64,000 nt of DNA from Serinus canaria. Lineage: Eukaryota; Chordata; Aves; Passeriformes; Fringillidae. Within the stretch, counting starts at the first letter, position 1; every line of letters starts with the position of its first letter. The stretch covers positions 56,917,994 through 56,981,993 of the forward strand of contig NC_066316.1 in the NCBI RefSeq assembly GCF_022539315.1, written 5' to 3'. Shown here in pieces: positions 1 to 22,400 of the stretch. The translations under genes were made by a program, and so were the position numbers. The notes beneath the pieces were generated by a model, which saw nothing but the letters and a program-made list of their open reading frames with translations, did no database searches and was not told the origin of the DNA.

Positions 1-2315
<2,315 letters not shown>

Positions 2316-2368
2316 ATGTGAGAGAATGAATGAACAGCTAGTGTGAACTAGCTTTGAAACATTTTACT

Positions 2369-2374
2369 AATAAA
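2369..2374 (+). terminator. ACAT2: ACAT2 poly(A) signal
   Basis: Canonical AATAAA 54 bases after the ACAT2 stop codon, followed by a T/GT-rich stretch (TTTTGTTTGTTTTG) suitable as the downstream element. Implied cleavage is near 2390-2400. Confidence 0.85.
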
Positions 2375-2607
2375 CTTCTCATAACATTTTAACAGCTCAC
2401 ATTTTGTTTGTTTTGCCTAAATGTAAGTAAGCTTGCACCATTACTTTTTGACATTCAAGCACTGACTTGACAAAGAGGTCAGTGGTTACTGCAGGCACAC
2501 TAGTTGTTAACACGCTCTAGAGCCTAAATTCCCACTGCACGGACCAAGCTTGCTTTCAAAAATTAACTTTGTTCACAAGAAAATAGCAGCAACATTCAAC
2601 CACTTGT

Positions 2608-2613
2608 TTTATT
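2608..2613 (-). terminator. TCP1: TCP1 poly(A) signal
   Basis: AATAAA on the minus strand (TTTATT on plus) 54 bases beyond the TCP1 stop codon at 2667-2669. Implied cleavage is near 2585-2595. This leaves roughly 200 bp between the TCP1 and ACAT2 transcript ends if both proximal signals are used. Confidence 0.8.
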
Positions 2614-2666
2614 AACATTTTAGTTATAAGAGTGGGTAAGTGAAACAAACATAAATAAAGCCTAAG

Positions 2667-10961
<8,295 letters not shown>

Positions 10962-10970
10962 CGTCGACAT

Positions 10971-11260
10971 CTTGCCGCCCGGGCGCGGCGCCACACGCAC
11001 AGGGAAGGGACTGGAGGGCGCGGAGAGGCGGGATGGCCGGGGCGGCGCGAGGCACGCCGGGAACGCGCCCCGCTGCGCGAGGGGGCGGTGGGGCGGGGCA
11101 CGCACCGCGGGGGGCGGGGCCGCATCCCGAGCCTGCCCAATCCCGGAGCTCGGAGCCGCCCGGCCTCGAGCTGCGATTGGTGGGCGCTGCTGAACAAAGA
11201 AGCCGCGAGACGGGGCGCGGCCGGGGCGCTTCCACGAGCTTCTAGAAGGTGTTGCGGGCC
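10971..11260 (-). promoter_or_regulatory. TCP1: TCP1 CpG-island promoter
   Basis: TATA-less GC-rich sequence upstream of TCP1 exon 1. It has several GGGGCGG GC boxes between about 11080 and 11121, CCAAT-type boxes at 11137-11141 (plus strand) and 11176-11180 (minus-strand CCAAT), and a heat-shock element at 11229-11248. This is the expected makeup for a housekeeping chaperonin gene. The transcription start is not visible and is inferred to lie between 10970 and 11130. Confidence 0.75.
11229..11248. promoter_or_regulatory. Heat-shock element (HSF1-type)
   Basis: TTC, CGA, TTC and GAA are spaced exactly five bases apart, at 11230, 11235, 11240 and 11245. This gives four alternating units with one imperfect unit (CGA for GAA) and a perfect CTTCTAGAAG core. 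CCT subunit genes are known HSF1 targets, so the site fits stress induction of TCP1 and possibly of divergent MRPL18. Confidence 0.7.
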
Positions 11261-11307
11261 TGGGCGCGCAGGCGCGTGCAGTGGCGCCGCTGGCGGGGCA
11301 AGGGATC

Positions 11308-11560
11308 GGCGCGGGAATGGCGCCCGCTGCCCTACGGTGGGACAAACCCACCTTCCCAAAGTGGGGACCTCGGCATCCGGGGCCGTACCTGCCCTTCTCA
11401 AACACGTTGCCCGTTGTTCGGGATTGTACCCCGACTTCTGGGGGAAGGCTGCAAATTCCGAGATCAGTCTCAGGTTCTGAGATGGCAAAAGATGAAGAAG
11501 CTGAAAACCTGCTTCCTGGAGAAACTGAGATTCAAGCTGATACTTTAGGCAGAACACTTT
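11308..11560. repeat. Right arm of inverted repeat bracketing the TCP1 promoter
   Basis: Partner of about 10226-10475 in opposite orientation, in the TCP1-MRPL18 intergenic stretch. About 830 bp of spacer between the arms holds TCP1 exon 1 and its core promoter. The arm ends blur into surrounding sequence, so the outer borders are approximate. Long apparent reading frames across this segment on both strands follow from its GC content and have no recognisable protein. Confidence 0.8.
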
Positions 11561-12477
11561 TAATGAGGATTACTCTAAGTCATGACTGCGATTGCTCTTG
11601 ATAATGGCACCGTTGTATGGTTTGAAGGTCTCTTGAGATGTAACTGTTCCTATTATCTTACCACTTTCAGTGGCTTGGTTAATGGTTTTAAAATACGGGG
11701 AAAACTTCAGGGAGTGGTGGGGAGACAGGGAACATGTAAGGCTCAGGATGAGCATATATAAATTCGTAGGGCATGATGTGAACAGGCTTCTTGTATTTTG
11801 ACTGGTACCTAGAGTGGCCAGGAGTGACCTCCACTGCCATAGCTGTATCTGACTCCTATGGCAGTGTCCAGAGTTCCCCTGCCAGATGGTGCCAGGGTCT
11901 GTCACCAGGCCTTCATCCTCCTTTCAATAAAGTTTGCTCTTAGGTGACTCATTAAAAGCGTTTTCAGGACTACAGCAGTTAAATACAGCTCCAAACACGT
12001 AGTGCAAACAATACAGCTGCAATAAGGCTCCTGCACGGACATGCTTGCAGGAGGATGCTTTGAGAAGGCAGAGAAGCTCTGCTGTACCTATGTGCCGCAG
12101 GAGCAGTTGGAACGAAGCCTAAAACAGGATGATGGTAGTTCCTGAAACACCTACTGTTGCTCTTTACCCACTCCCTTTCCGCGCCTTGGTCCCTCTTCCT
12201 TACACCCGTTCCAGGAAAAGCAACCCGGAGGCCGGTATTCCCCAAAGCCCTTTTTCCACGGGCAAAAGTTAAAAGATAACCCCCCGAGTCGGGGCAGTGT
12301 TTTTTGCTCTGTTTTACGAGACGCGAGTACCACGCAGCCGCCCCTCCCCGGCGCCACCCGCGGCGCGGCTCAGCCGGCGCAGCAGCACCGGTCCAGCGCT
12401 CGGCGCTTCCGCCTGACCCCGCCGGCAGCGGGCGGAATTCCCGCGGCCGCTTCCGCGGGAAGCGCCGCCCCTCGCGC
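11561..12477. other. TCP1-MRPL18 intergenic stretch
   Basis: Between the right repeat arm and the MRPL18 leader I see no gene. There is an isolated AATAAA at 11923-11928 with a nearby T-rich stretch, which could be a relic poly(A) site of an old insertion. From about 12340 the sequence becomes the MRPL18 CpG island (GAATTCCCGCGGCCGC region). Confidence 0.5.
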
Positions 12478-12501
12478 ATGGCGGCTCCCGGGTGTCCCTG
12501 A
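12478..12501 (+). promoter_or_regulatory. Upstream ORF in the MRPL18 leader
   Basis: ATG at 12478 opens a seven-codon frame (MAAPGCP) closed by TGA at 12499-12501, 51 bases before the MRPL18 start. The start context is weak at -3 (C) but has G at +4. It matters only if transcription begins upstream of 12478, which the sequence does not show. If transcribed, it could modulate scanning to the main ATG. Confidence 0.45.
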
Positions 12502-12552
12502 GCGGCGGCCGGGGAGTGGCAGCCGCCCGGGGCTTTGGCGGTCCGGCTCCCC

Positions 12553-15272
12553 ATGGCGCTGAGCAGCCGCCTGCTGCTGGCGGCCGGCGGGCTCCGTGCA
12601 GCGGGTAAGCCCAGGGCTCCCCGTGCCGGCCTTTGCTGGCGGCGGCTCCGCGCTCCCGGGGACGTCCGGCGGCCGGGTATCTTGGCGGTGCTGCTGTGCC
12701 AAGGATGAAGGGTTTATACCTTGTTGTTTGGTAGCGCTGTCTCTGGTTTCTTGTGTACTTCGCTTTCAGTGTTTTGTAAAGCTTTGGTCCTAGGGATCTC
12801 CTAGTCACGCGTGAGTTTATATTTTACATACGACATTAGAAACGGCGTTAGTGTACTTGCAGTTCACCTCATAAATTGGGGAAACAGATTGAGGTCTTGT
12901 CATTTATCTGTTAGGTGCTTAAAAAAATAAAAGCAAGATCATTCTGCCCTGCGGAATTCTGTAAGCTGTGTCATTGTGTACTGTATCCATTCTACTGTCT
13001 GCACTACGTGTTTTTTTAATCTTTGGTGTTTTTTATCTGCTCTCCCCCCAAGGTGTTCGTTTTGCATCAACTACAGCTAGTCTCAAAACTGAGACTGAAG
13101 TGGACACAAGTGAAAATGAGGTTGTTGCTCCAAACTTCACTAACAGAAATCCACGGAACTTGGAGCAAATGGCCCTGGCTAGGAAGGAGCGGGGCTGGAA
13201 GACAACATGGCCAAAGCGTGAGTTCTGGCACAGGTGAGTCAGGAAGTTACTGCCAGAAATGAAGACTCCAAAAAAGAAAAAAAAACAAAAACCAACAAAA
13301 CAAACCCCAGAAACCCACATACAAAATATGTATTTTGGGTTGCTGAATCAGTTAGCACATTAGTGTTTCTTAATCAGCAAGCATCCTCTGTGTTCAGAGG
13401 AGAGTGTACTAGTAGCACATGAAAGCATATGTAGTCAAGATTTTTACATCTATTGTTAAGGCAACAGTACTGTTGCTTAAGCAACAACTTTTAAACTCGG
13501 GATTCTCTCGCTCCTGTGCCTACCATGCTTCATGGTTTTATTTGAGGCACCATAATAGTCTGTTTAGGGTTCTTTTATGTTTGTTGATTTTGTTTTGTTT
13601 TAAATTTACTTGTCGTCTGGAAAATAAGTTCATTTTAAGCTGGCATTTCAAAGTCTTTATTTTGTTCTTGTGGGGAGAACCCCATCCAGGAAAGCCAATA
13701 CTTTCTCCGTGCAATAAGAAATAGTTGCTCCTAATAAATGTTCTACTGTTATTTTGGAGGTTTATGAGGTACTTTCTGACCACTTGCAGATGTCAACAAG
13801 TTGCTGTGTCAGAACTCAACACCTGCTGTGTCAGCTCAAGCATTTAATGGACTGCATAGTGACCCCAAAGTTCCATTTCTGTTGGAGCAGCTCCCGTCAT
13901 ATATATCTGTTCCACACTGTGCAGGTGTACAGTGCTTGGTTTGGAGTGGGTGCTGGTCTGTGGCATTGTAGGACTGTGGTTCTGAGTAACTGATGAGAAG
14001 TTGCTCTTGGAATTTCACTCTTCTGAGCTAGCAATAGGAGTTGTGTGAGTTGACACAGGCAGGCCACTGAAATGATCACAAAACTATGGCTGAAATGCAA
14101 ACAGTACACTTAATTTCATTACCTTGCTAACTGAAGGATCCCAAAGGAATGCCCAGGTGGAGACATAGGTGGGAATGCCGGCATTGTTAGGCCTAGTCTG
14201 TGCAGGTAGTGAGCCTGCTGTTGGCACCCATTTACTAGGGGCATTTAAGTTTATGTAAACCATCATGCTGTGGTCTCCTCTGTGCTTTTTATGATCTCTG
14301 AGCTTTCATGGTCTATCTGTCAAAAGAGGGAGCTCAAGCATGTCCATGGGAGAGCCTCCAAGGCTCTTTGAACACTTGTTACCTCTATACAGAGATTCTA
14401 CTTCTCAAAACAGTTAGGGGATAAACAGCAGTAGGTATAATACGTGGGGTTTCCCACAATGTTATTCTCCAGGACTTGGCGTTCCCAGCTGCAAGGTCAC
14501 TTCAGCAAATCCTCCTCACTATTTTTCTGTTTTTAACCCTTTCCTTCCAACACAAGTCCTGTTTTGTGTCTTAATAAGCAAAACTCTTAATATAATGTAG
14601 TATATTATTACATTCAATTTTATTTCATAAAGGGAGTAATTTAAGCATTTGGCTCTGTTCTCTGCAAAAGACATCATAATCCTCTTTTACTTCTTTCCTG
14701 CACTCAGATTACGGCTAGAGCGGACACAGCATTACGTAGAAGCCTTTGTTGAGCGCTCCAATGGGGATGTTGTGGTATCTGCCTCTACCCGAGAGTGGGC
14801 CATAAAGAGACACTTGTACAGTCCCAAGGGAGTAGCCGCATGCAGAAACCTTGGCCGTGTAATGGCACAGCGCTGTTTGGAAGCAGGAATCAACTTTGTG
14901 GACTTTAAAGCCATTATCCCCTGGGAACGCCGCTGTGACTCGGCAAGTACCCATCTACTTATTCCTTTGGCCCTTTTTGCCTTTTTAGGCATTAATTTTA
15001 CTTCTCTTCACCTTCAATTTTCTCATGTGGCTTGACAATCCCTCCTTGCAACACTCAGAAGGGCTTTGACAAGCTGCAGTTCCTGATATTATGCTTCCAT
15101 GAGGCTGCTAATCTCTGCCCCTCCATATAACATGTTCCCCCTGATACTTAAGTCCTGCTGGCTTTCTTTTGTATTTATATGTGTCTGTCTTTTTAACAAG
15201 ATTCAGGAATTTGAGAAAGGTGTGAAGGAGGGTGGTGTTGTTCTGCATGAGCCACGAAGAATCTACCGGTAA
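12553..15272 (+). CDS. MRPL18: Mitochondrial ribosomal protein L18 (uL18m), complete
   Basis: Large-subunit mitoribosome protein of the uL18 family; the family binds 5S-type RNA, and mammalian MRPL18 is linked to 5S rRNA import. Coding exons: 12553-12604, 13053-13233, 14708-14942, 15201-15272, giving 179 codons (human about 180). The N-terminus [18 protein letters not shown] is arginine-bearing and acid-free, as expected of a mitochondrial presequence. Recognisable uL18 stretches are [20 protein letters not shown] and the end [14 protein letters not shown]. The third intron starts with GC (GCAAGT at 14943), the only donor that keeps the frame and aligns the C-terminus. The start ATG has a CpG-island leader with a short uORF. 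Mammalian MRPL18 is reported to give a cytosolic heat-stress form from a downstream CUG. In-frame CTG codons exist here at 12559 and 12571-12579, but use is not shown. Confidence 0.96.
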
Positions 15273-15382
15273 AATGGAGATCGTTGGGAAGACTTTCCGA
15301 GGAACAAGGATCACTTCTTTAGGTTTGTGTACTGGCAAAGGGAATGTCCAGAGCTGGAAAAAGTTGGAATGTGTCACCTTAT

Positions 15383-15388
15383 AATAAA
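15383..15388 (+). terminator. MRPL18: MRPL18 poly(A) signal
   Basis: AATAAA 110 bases after the MRPL18 stop, followed by a GTGTGTAATTTTC GU/U-rich element. Confidence 0.85.
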
Positions 15389-15399
15389 ATATTTTCAAA

Positions 15400-16229
15400 T
15401 GGATAGGAGTGTGTAATTTTCTTCATTCTAAAATGATCAACACCTTTAATGCTAGAATAAATTTATCACAGTTCAGCTTGACAAAATTTATTATTAATGC
15501 AATGTTTTAAAAATATATTTTTATTTTTAATATTTGATTTTGTTTGTTCCAGCCTGAACTCTGGAAATGCTTTGATAGTTGATCCCTGTACACTGGCAGT
15601 TTAACCTAGCAAAGTGTAGACATGACAATAATGTTTAGAACTGTGATAAAGTGATAAAGATGTGCAAAGTCTTAGTGAAAATATTAAACTCCTCCAACTC
15701 ATCTTTGCACCTTTCTTGCAATCCTGAGATTCTAACTAGAATCTCAGGATTGCAAGATAGATCTAGAAGGGAAGCTGCAGAAATTAGTGCTTTAGGGAAT
15801 AAGAAGCCCCATTCTCCCCTTGTGTGTCTGTCTCCTGCTTGGCACAGGCTGGTGCTGTCAGCGTCTCTGCCTGATGGTTTGGCAGATCTCCCAACGACGA
15901 CCAGGCTGTGAAATCCCCACAGAAAGTGTGTTGGAACCCTCTGGCAGGCAAGTCCAGGGAGGCCAGGCTGGTCAGTGCAACTCCCGTGCCTGTGTCCCGG
16001 TGCTGTGCCTGCTGCCTCGTGTGTGCGTGCTCTGGGGCAGGAGAACGCCAGGGCTCTGTGCCGGGCTCAGCAGCATGCGAGCAACCGAGCCCGGCCCGGT
16101 TCTGGCATCTTTATTAAATCCTCAGACATAATGAAAAAAGCCATTGTTTTACTGGATTTTTACCTAGTTGTTGGTTCATAATAATAATAACTCTCAGATA
16201 GTGATGGCTTCTGTGCGATCTATATTTCC
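15400..16229. other. MRPL18-PNLDC1 intergenic stretch
   Basis: About 0.8 kb with no gene seen. It contains the perfect hairpin at 15714-15757 and otherwise unique-looking sequence that becomes GC-rich toward the PNLDC1 promoter. Confidence 0.6.
15714..15757. repeat. Near-perfect palindrome, 21-bp arms, 2-nt spacer
   Basis: Left arm 15714-15734 and right arm 15737-15757 are exact reverse complements, separated by AC. It lies about 325 bp after the MRPL18 poly(A) signal. It is not a recognised element. Confidence 0.95.
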
Positions 16230-16470
16230 GGCAGGCGCGCAGTGGGAGCTGCCCCTGCGCTCCCTGTGAGCGGGGGCTGTGCCGGGCGCCTTCGCAGCCT
16301 CTCCAATTTCCAGCCTAAACCTCCCACTCCTTCGTTCCCACCGCTCGGGTCACGCTGGAAGCTCCCGTGGCGCTCCCTTTCCCATCCTTTAGCGCGGATC
16401 GGGCCCGCCCCGCGGGGCAGCGGCGGGCACGCAGGCGCGCCGGGCCGGGCCGGGCCGCGGGAGGGCGGCG
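16230..16470 (+). promoter_or_regulatory. PNLDC1: PNLDC1 CpG-island promoter
   Basis: Strongly GC- and CpG-rich block running into exon 1, with GGGCCGGGCC-type repeats just before the start and no TATA box. The start site cannot be placed. Confidence 0.6.
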
Positions 16471-19400
16471 ATGGAGGTGGGCGCGGAGGGCTTTGCCCGG
16501 CACCTGCCGCGCCTCAGGCGCCGCATCCTCCGCGCCACATTCGTGGGTGAGCGTCGGGGGCGTCTCGTCTGGCCCCCAGTGCTGCCCTCGGCCCCCGCCC
16601 GGCCGCGCAGGGGGCGGCTGGCCCCTGCCCGAAGTGGGGACCCGGGCGCTGAGGGGTATGGCAGCCGGTAATGGCGCTGCTGCGCCCACAACAGCGAGCG
16701 CTGAGGCGCGGGGATTCGAACGGGAAAAGGGAACCCCGACTGCGCTGTTGGCCTCGGCTCGGCCGGCTGGGGGCCAGGGGTGTTAGGGGTTCGGGGTGGG
16801 GCACGAACACAGCACAGGGTGAGGTAGGCCCCTCCTGAAGGGCGTGGGGGAGGTGTCCCTGCTCATCCTGCCACAGGCATTGAGGCAGCTTGGAAGTGTA
16901 AGCGCCACAGCTTTTTCTCTTGAGCCTGCTTCCTGTGGTTTGACAAAGATTACGGTGATTAGAAGTGTGTGAGAGACCCCCATCCTGCTGGTGGTGAAGC
17001 ACATGCTTCAAATTCAGATTCTCTTGTGTTCTTTCCACTTCAACAGCCCTTGATATGGAATTTACTGGTTTGCATTCAACTTCCCTACAAAACAACGAGC
17101 CCAGGTAAAGCTCTTGGACTTGAAATGTAAGGGAGACTTGTTGCTCTAGCCCTGTGAGGACAACCTGTGCATAGCAATCCTTCTTGCGTCCCCTCTCCCC
17201 AATTCTGGTTTTGTTCCTAGCCTGTTTGACTCCCCTGCGGAGCGGTACGTGAAGGCCAGGCAGGGTGTTCAGCGCTTCACTCTAGTTCAGCTCGGTAAGT
17301 GCGGCTCTGACACGGAAAGTGACCTCCCGAGGTCATACGGGTAACTGGCCTTTTGCTAACAGGTGCGTCCTGCGGGTGGCTCTGGCCTTAATTCACTCAT
17401 TCCAGAGGCGTTTGCTTGTTGGGTTCCCCCGCCCCGATGTTTAACACAATCAGCTTTTTAATAAATAAAGTCAGGTGGGCTGTATAGTTTTTATGGGTCT
17501 AAAGTTGACCATATTTAAAGGTCACAGATAAAAATACAAGGCTTTTAAATCTGAGGATGCAAGCAAGAAGCATATGATTTCAGCTCCTGTTCAAAGCTGT
17601 GTCATTTGATGCAGTGCATTATGAGTAAGGGGACTGTGAGGAAAATGAAGGCTGCTATTTCTGTTATTCCTAAAATAACAAATCAGCATGAGAAATGGTC
17701 CATGGAGGAGAGCTATTGACAGTTAAGAACCAGTAAGGAGTCAAGAAGCCAGCTTGAAAACAGTTTGAAATATTATTGAAAGTCTCAGGGGTATGTAAGA
17801 TCTTCGTGTGCCTTTTAGGGATTAACAGAAGAAAAAAGAACCTGAGAAGTAAAACCTGGGTTTCAGTCCTCTGTGGTGCCCAGCTTGTTCCAAACACTAT
17901 GGTAGTGTAGTTGGTCCCACAGTCTCATCTGTGTATGCACAGTCAGAGACTCATCACCATCTCACCTCTTGCCCCTTGTTCAGTCTCTTGTTTAATTCAG
18001 ATTTGACTCATTTTCCCACACAGCAGTGAAAGCTTGTCCTGTTCAGCTCTCAGGAATCCAGGGAGTGGCCTGGCAGTTGCTGCTAGGATTGGCACAGTGA
18101 CATTCCTGAATGGAAAGCATGTATTTCTTGAGGGGTTCCCCACATCCCTCATCTAATTTGCAGGCTATCAGAAGACATCCAGCTAAACGCTGCCATCTCA
18201 ACAGAGGTTTCTTTCTTGCAGGGCTGGCAATATTCTCAAAGGAAAATTCAAACAAGTAAGTAAAAAAGCAGTTTTCTGTTACAATGAGGATAGCGCAGTA
18301 GAGATTTTATGCATAATTCTCTTTGGGGTAGAATTATTTCTTGTAATTATCTTCTAGAGATATTTTTCTTTTCATTTTAGGTATGTGGTGCATTCATACA
18401 ACTTTTTTCTCTTTCCCTCAACACTGGGAGTAAAGGATGTTGAATTCACCCTCTCTGCATCTAGTATTCAGTTCCTGTCTCATTATGGCTTTGACTACAA
18501 CAAGGTATGTAATCTCTGCCAGAAATGCAGAACAGAGGAAATCTGTGCAACTGCAGAAGAAATCAGATTAGTATCCCTAAATGTTAACGTTTCTGGGGTA
18601 AATAGCATCTTCCTAAAGTATGAATGCATCATGCAGTTCGTTATCAACAGGGGTAGCGAGTTTTTTCTGAACTAATGTAAAGGCAATAACCACATCCTTG
18701 GTAGCCTCAGACAGATTCTCCTGCCTCAAAAAAACCCCAAAACCTTACCTTTGGTGAGCTAAGGATTTGCTAAACAAGCCCTGGTGGGTGTCTTTACTAT
18801 CCATGAAGGTGCAGAAGTACCAGTTTACCAGCATCTTATATATTACCACATTTCCCATAAAATTCAGACTCTGTGATCCCATAAGAGTACTGTTTTGCAA
18901 ATTTGGGCAGGAACCATCTGACTTCTTGACTCTTAGAAGCATCTTATTAAAGGAAAAGTAAAACAAGATAAAAAAAATTGATTACAGTTGACAAATATCC
19001 TTTTCTTTCCTCCATACCTGTTGGATTGCCTACAGTTTGTTTGTCCTGACTAATCTGATAATTCTCTAATATGCTGTGAGAAAATCCATGGGAATGTAAC
19101 CAACCTGGCATTTTCTCTCCCCTCAGTTCCTCAAAGATGGAATCCCGTACATGAATGAGGTACAGGAGAAGTTCCTTAGGCAGCACCTCTTAGCAGGTAC
19201 CTGGAAAATCTGCAGGTGAGCACTTCTCAGAGAGGTGTCTCCTCAGTACTGTGCTCATGGCTCAGTGTCACTCAGATCACATTTTGTAGGAATACTGAAA
19301 CCTGCCGTGCTGAACAGCTTGCTGTCAGCTGTTCTAGCATGCCATGGTGTCTGAAGGAAGATTGAGGTCACAGGATATTATGTGGAGAATTGGGTGCATG

Positions 19401-22400
19401 TTGGGAAGTGAAGCTTTTCCATTCCTACAGCAAGGCACAAGGCTTCACCTGTAAAGAGCATTTCTCACACTGCCTCTTTCCCCTCATCCAGCACTAGTAA
19501 TGCAGACAGGGATGTCATGAAGAAAGCTATTGATGAAGTGACCACTTGGATAGCTGCAGCAAAAGAAGGGGATACTCTGATTCTGCAGGATCTGAGTGGT
19601 ATGAAACAGTGCCTCTCAGGCACCTGTGGGCTCTGAGTGGCTTCATCATTTCTTGTGAATCTCTGGGGCTATAACTGTCCTTTCTTCTGTTAAATTGCTC
19701 TATTGAGAGGGAAAGCACCAGTGCCCATCCTGCCTTTACAACTCTTTACCCCACTTTATACTTCACCTCCTGTCAGGAGTTCCTATCTCGGCTCTTCTGC
19801 TTTGCTCTCTTGGGGTGGTGGGTCTTTCTGAAGCAGAAGTGGATGTCTGGATGCTTGGAGCATGCTTTGTTGGAAGTAAATGGAAGTAATTAACTTCCAT
19901 TTTGTGCTTCTTCTTAGCAGCAGCTGGAGAATTTGTAGTTACTCTGAATCAGGATAACATTTTACATGCTTTAAATCCTAGGTGATTTAGTTTTTTGTTT
20001 ATTTTCTTCCCCTCCTTTCAGAGTTGAGTCCCTCTCATTGGAGCAACAGGGAGCCCCACAGAGACACATATATGCCAGTGCGAATAAACAGGTCACTTAC
20101 CCCTGTGTTAGGTTTTGGGAGCACTATAGCAGAGCTGAGGAACTTCTGTGCTGACTTGAAGAACAGCGAATATTTGCAGGGAATAATTTGTAGGTTTACT
20201 CACAGAACCCAAAACTTCATCTTCTAGGTCAGGGAATATAATGTAGAAAAGGTTAGGAAAAACAGAGTATTCAAGACTTTGTCTGTTGAGTTTTTTTGCT
20301 GAGTATGCAATAGGAGGGGTGGAGACTGTGCTGCGATTTTTATCTGCTTTGTCAGCTAGATATGATACTGATATTTTAATAGAGTCTGGCCCTGGTGAGA
20401 ACCTGTGATAAGGAAGACGTTTATTTAAGTAAGCAAGAAGACTCATTCAGGTGTCTCTTTTAATGCTCTTCAGAAGAGGACTGAGTTAGTCCCTTCTCAG
20501 CTGTGGGGAGAAAATGCATTGGTACCTTTTGTGTGCCTGGCTTCTGGGTCTGTTGCTCTGAAACTGTCCCAAACCAGAGAGTGTCTTTTTCAGAGTAGTA
20601 GCTTTCCTCTCACTTCAGTTAGTCTTTTTCTTTCCTCTGTGTCCTTACAAAAGCTTATTTGCCTGAAATTTTCACTGCAATTTTTGGGGGGGGGGAGTTT
20701 GTGTTTTGTTTATTTCTGTGTGTTTCTGGTTGTTGTTTTCTTGGGGTTTTTTTTTTTGTTTTGTTTTGGGGTTTTTTTTGTGTGTGTGTCTATGTTTTTT
20801 GTTTGTTTTGTTTTCTTCCAGTTATTGTATGTGGTAATGTACCAGGATCATATGTTGAGGAATATTTTCTATATTTTGGGGGAGAGACATGTCAGTCCGT
20901 CTGTCTAGAGGAATGTTGTGTTTTCCTTAATGGGCTTGTCTGCACCTCTGAAGCTTCTACTGCCTTTTTTTTTTTTTTTGTGTGTCATAGGCTATCATAT
21001 GATTGAAGTTCAGCTGGTTCTGAGGCAGGCTCTTGAAAATGTTTGGACAGAGCCTCTTGGAGACAAGAAGGTGAGATGGAAATATGGACCTTTTGAAAAG
21101 AGGATTTCTCTCGGGGCAGATAGGACTGGCATTGTTGCAGGGACTCTGAAATGTTGCTTGTACTTTTAATGATAGGGTCAAGAAGCAGAAGAAGACTGAC
21201 AAAAGAAATGTTGATTGTGGGATCATAAGAAAAGGGATACAGAAAACTGAGCAACTCTGGTTTCTGTTTGTCCTGTAACCCCAAAATCCTTTTAAATGGA
21301 AGTGCTTGTCCTTGGAGCACTTCTAGAGGCACCCTCTCTGTGTCTTCAGACTTTATTAAGTCCCTCCTTCAATACCTCCACAAGAATGTACAGTTTTAGC
21401 ATTTTCTCTGCTTTTCCTTTGCTGACTTTTGCCATGAAGTTGTTTTGAAGACTTTTTACTCTATGCTTTGCTGTTTTGCTATTCACTACTGGCATTTTAC
21501 ATTTAGTACAATATTTTCTGTAGTAAAACTATGGTTGTAGACTTCTCAAACTATGAGTTATGGGTATCATATCAGTCAGTTGCTTAGAATTAGCTTACAG
21601 AAATATTTTTTTTTTTGCATTAGTCCTACTTTGGTCTGATAACCAATGCCTCCAGAATGTCAGATTTACCCAGCCTTCTCATTGCCTTTGGGGACTCAGC
21701 TTCTATGATTGCTGTTTGTTTCTGGGTTTTGGGTACCATGAACGTACCGTATTGGTATCAAGTAAAATTGAATTAGGTTAATTTGTGCTCAGAAAAGCCC
21801 TTTGGTAGGAATTGTCCTCTTAAGTAGAGAAGCACAACTAAGACTCACTTTGACTGGGCCTGTTTAGTTGCTGGAGCACTGATCTCCATATAGAAGTGAG
21901 ACAGTCCCAATGTCCCAGGGGATGCAGTTTTTCTGTCCTTCAGTGTCTTGAAGCTGAACTTGACCTCAGCATTACTGAACCCAGTAAGCAATGTACGTGC
22001 ACCTAACATGGGAGGGTGGGATACTCAGTGACTGTTCTTTTCAGGTAATGGTGAAAAAAGTGAATCCAGAGCATCGTCAGCTTCTGGAGAACTCTTCTTA
22101 TGACTATTGTAAAGAAGAGCTCATTCTCCTGTCTGCTCGGGGCTTCACCAACCTCTTCAAAATACTTGTTAAAGTCAAGAAGGTAAAATCCCTTAACCTT
22201 ACTCTCATTTTTCATCTCTTTTTAATTTTGCTGTGTTAAGTGCAATATTAAAAACTCTAGTGTTACAGTTTGAGTCACCATCTAAGAAAGCTGAGCAGAC
22301 TCTTGCCTTTTGAGCAAGCTGTGCTTTTCAGCATGCATCAGACCAGTTTATTGGGCCATGTGGACCATTGGTCTGACTTTGTGTGGAAATTCTTACGTTC

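Noticed and set aside
11923..11928. AATAAA as the 3' end of an unknown gene between TCP1 and MRPL18
   Set aside because: No coding sequence or splice pattern leads into it; it may be a chance motif or a relic.
11979..12808. Overlapping 110-191 codon minus-strand frames around the MRPL18 start
   Set aside because: GC-rich antisense of the MRPL18 leader and exon 1; no recognisable domain.
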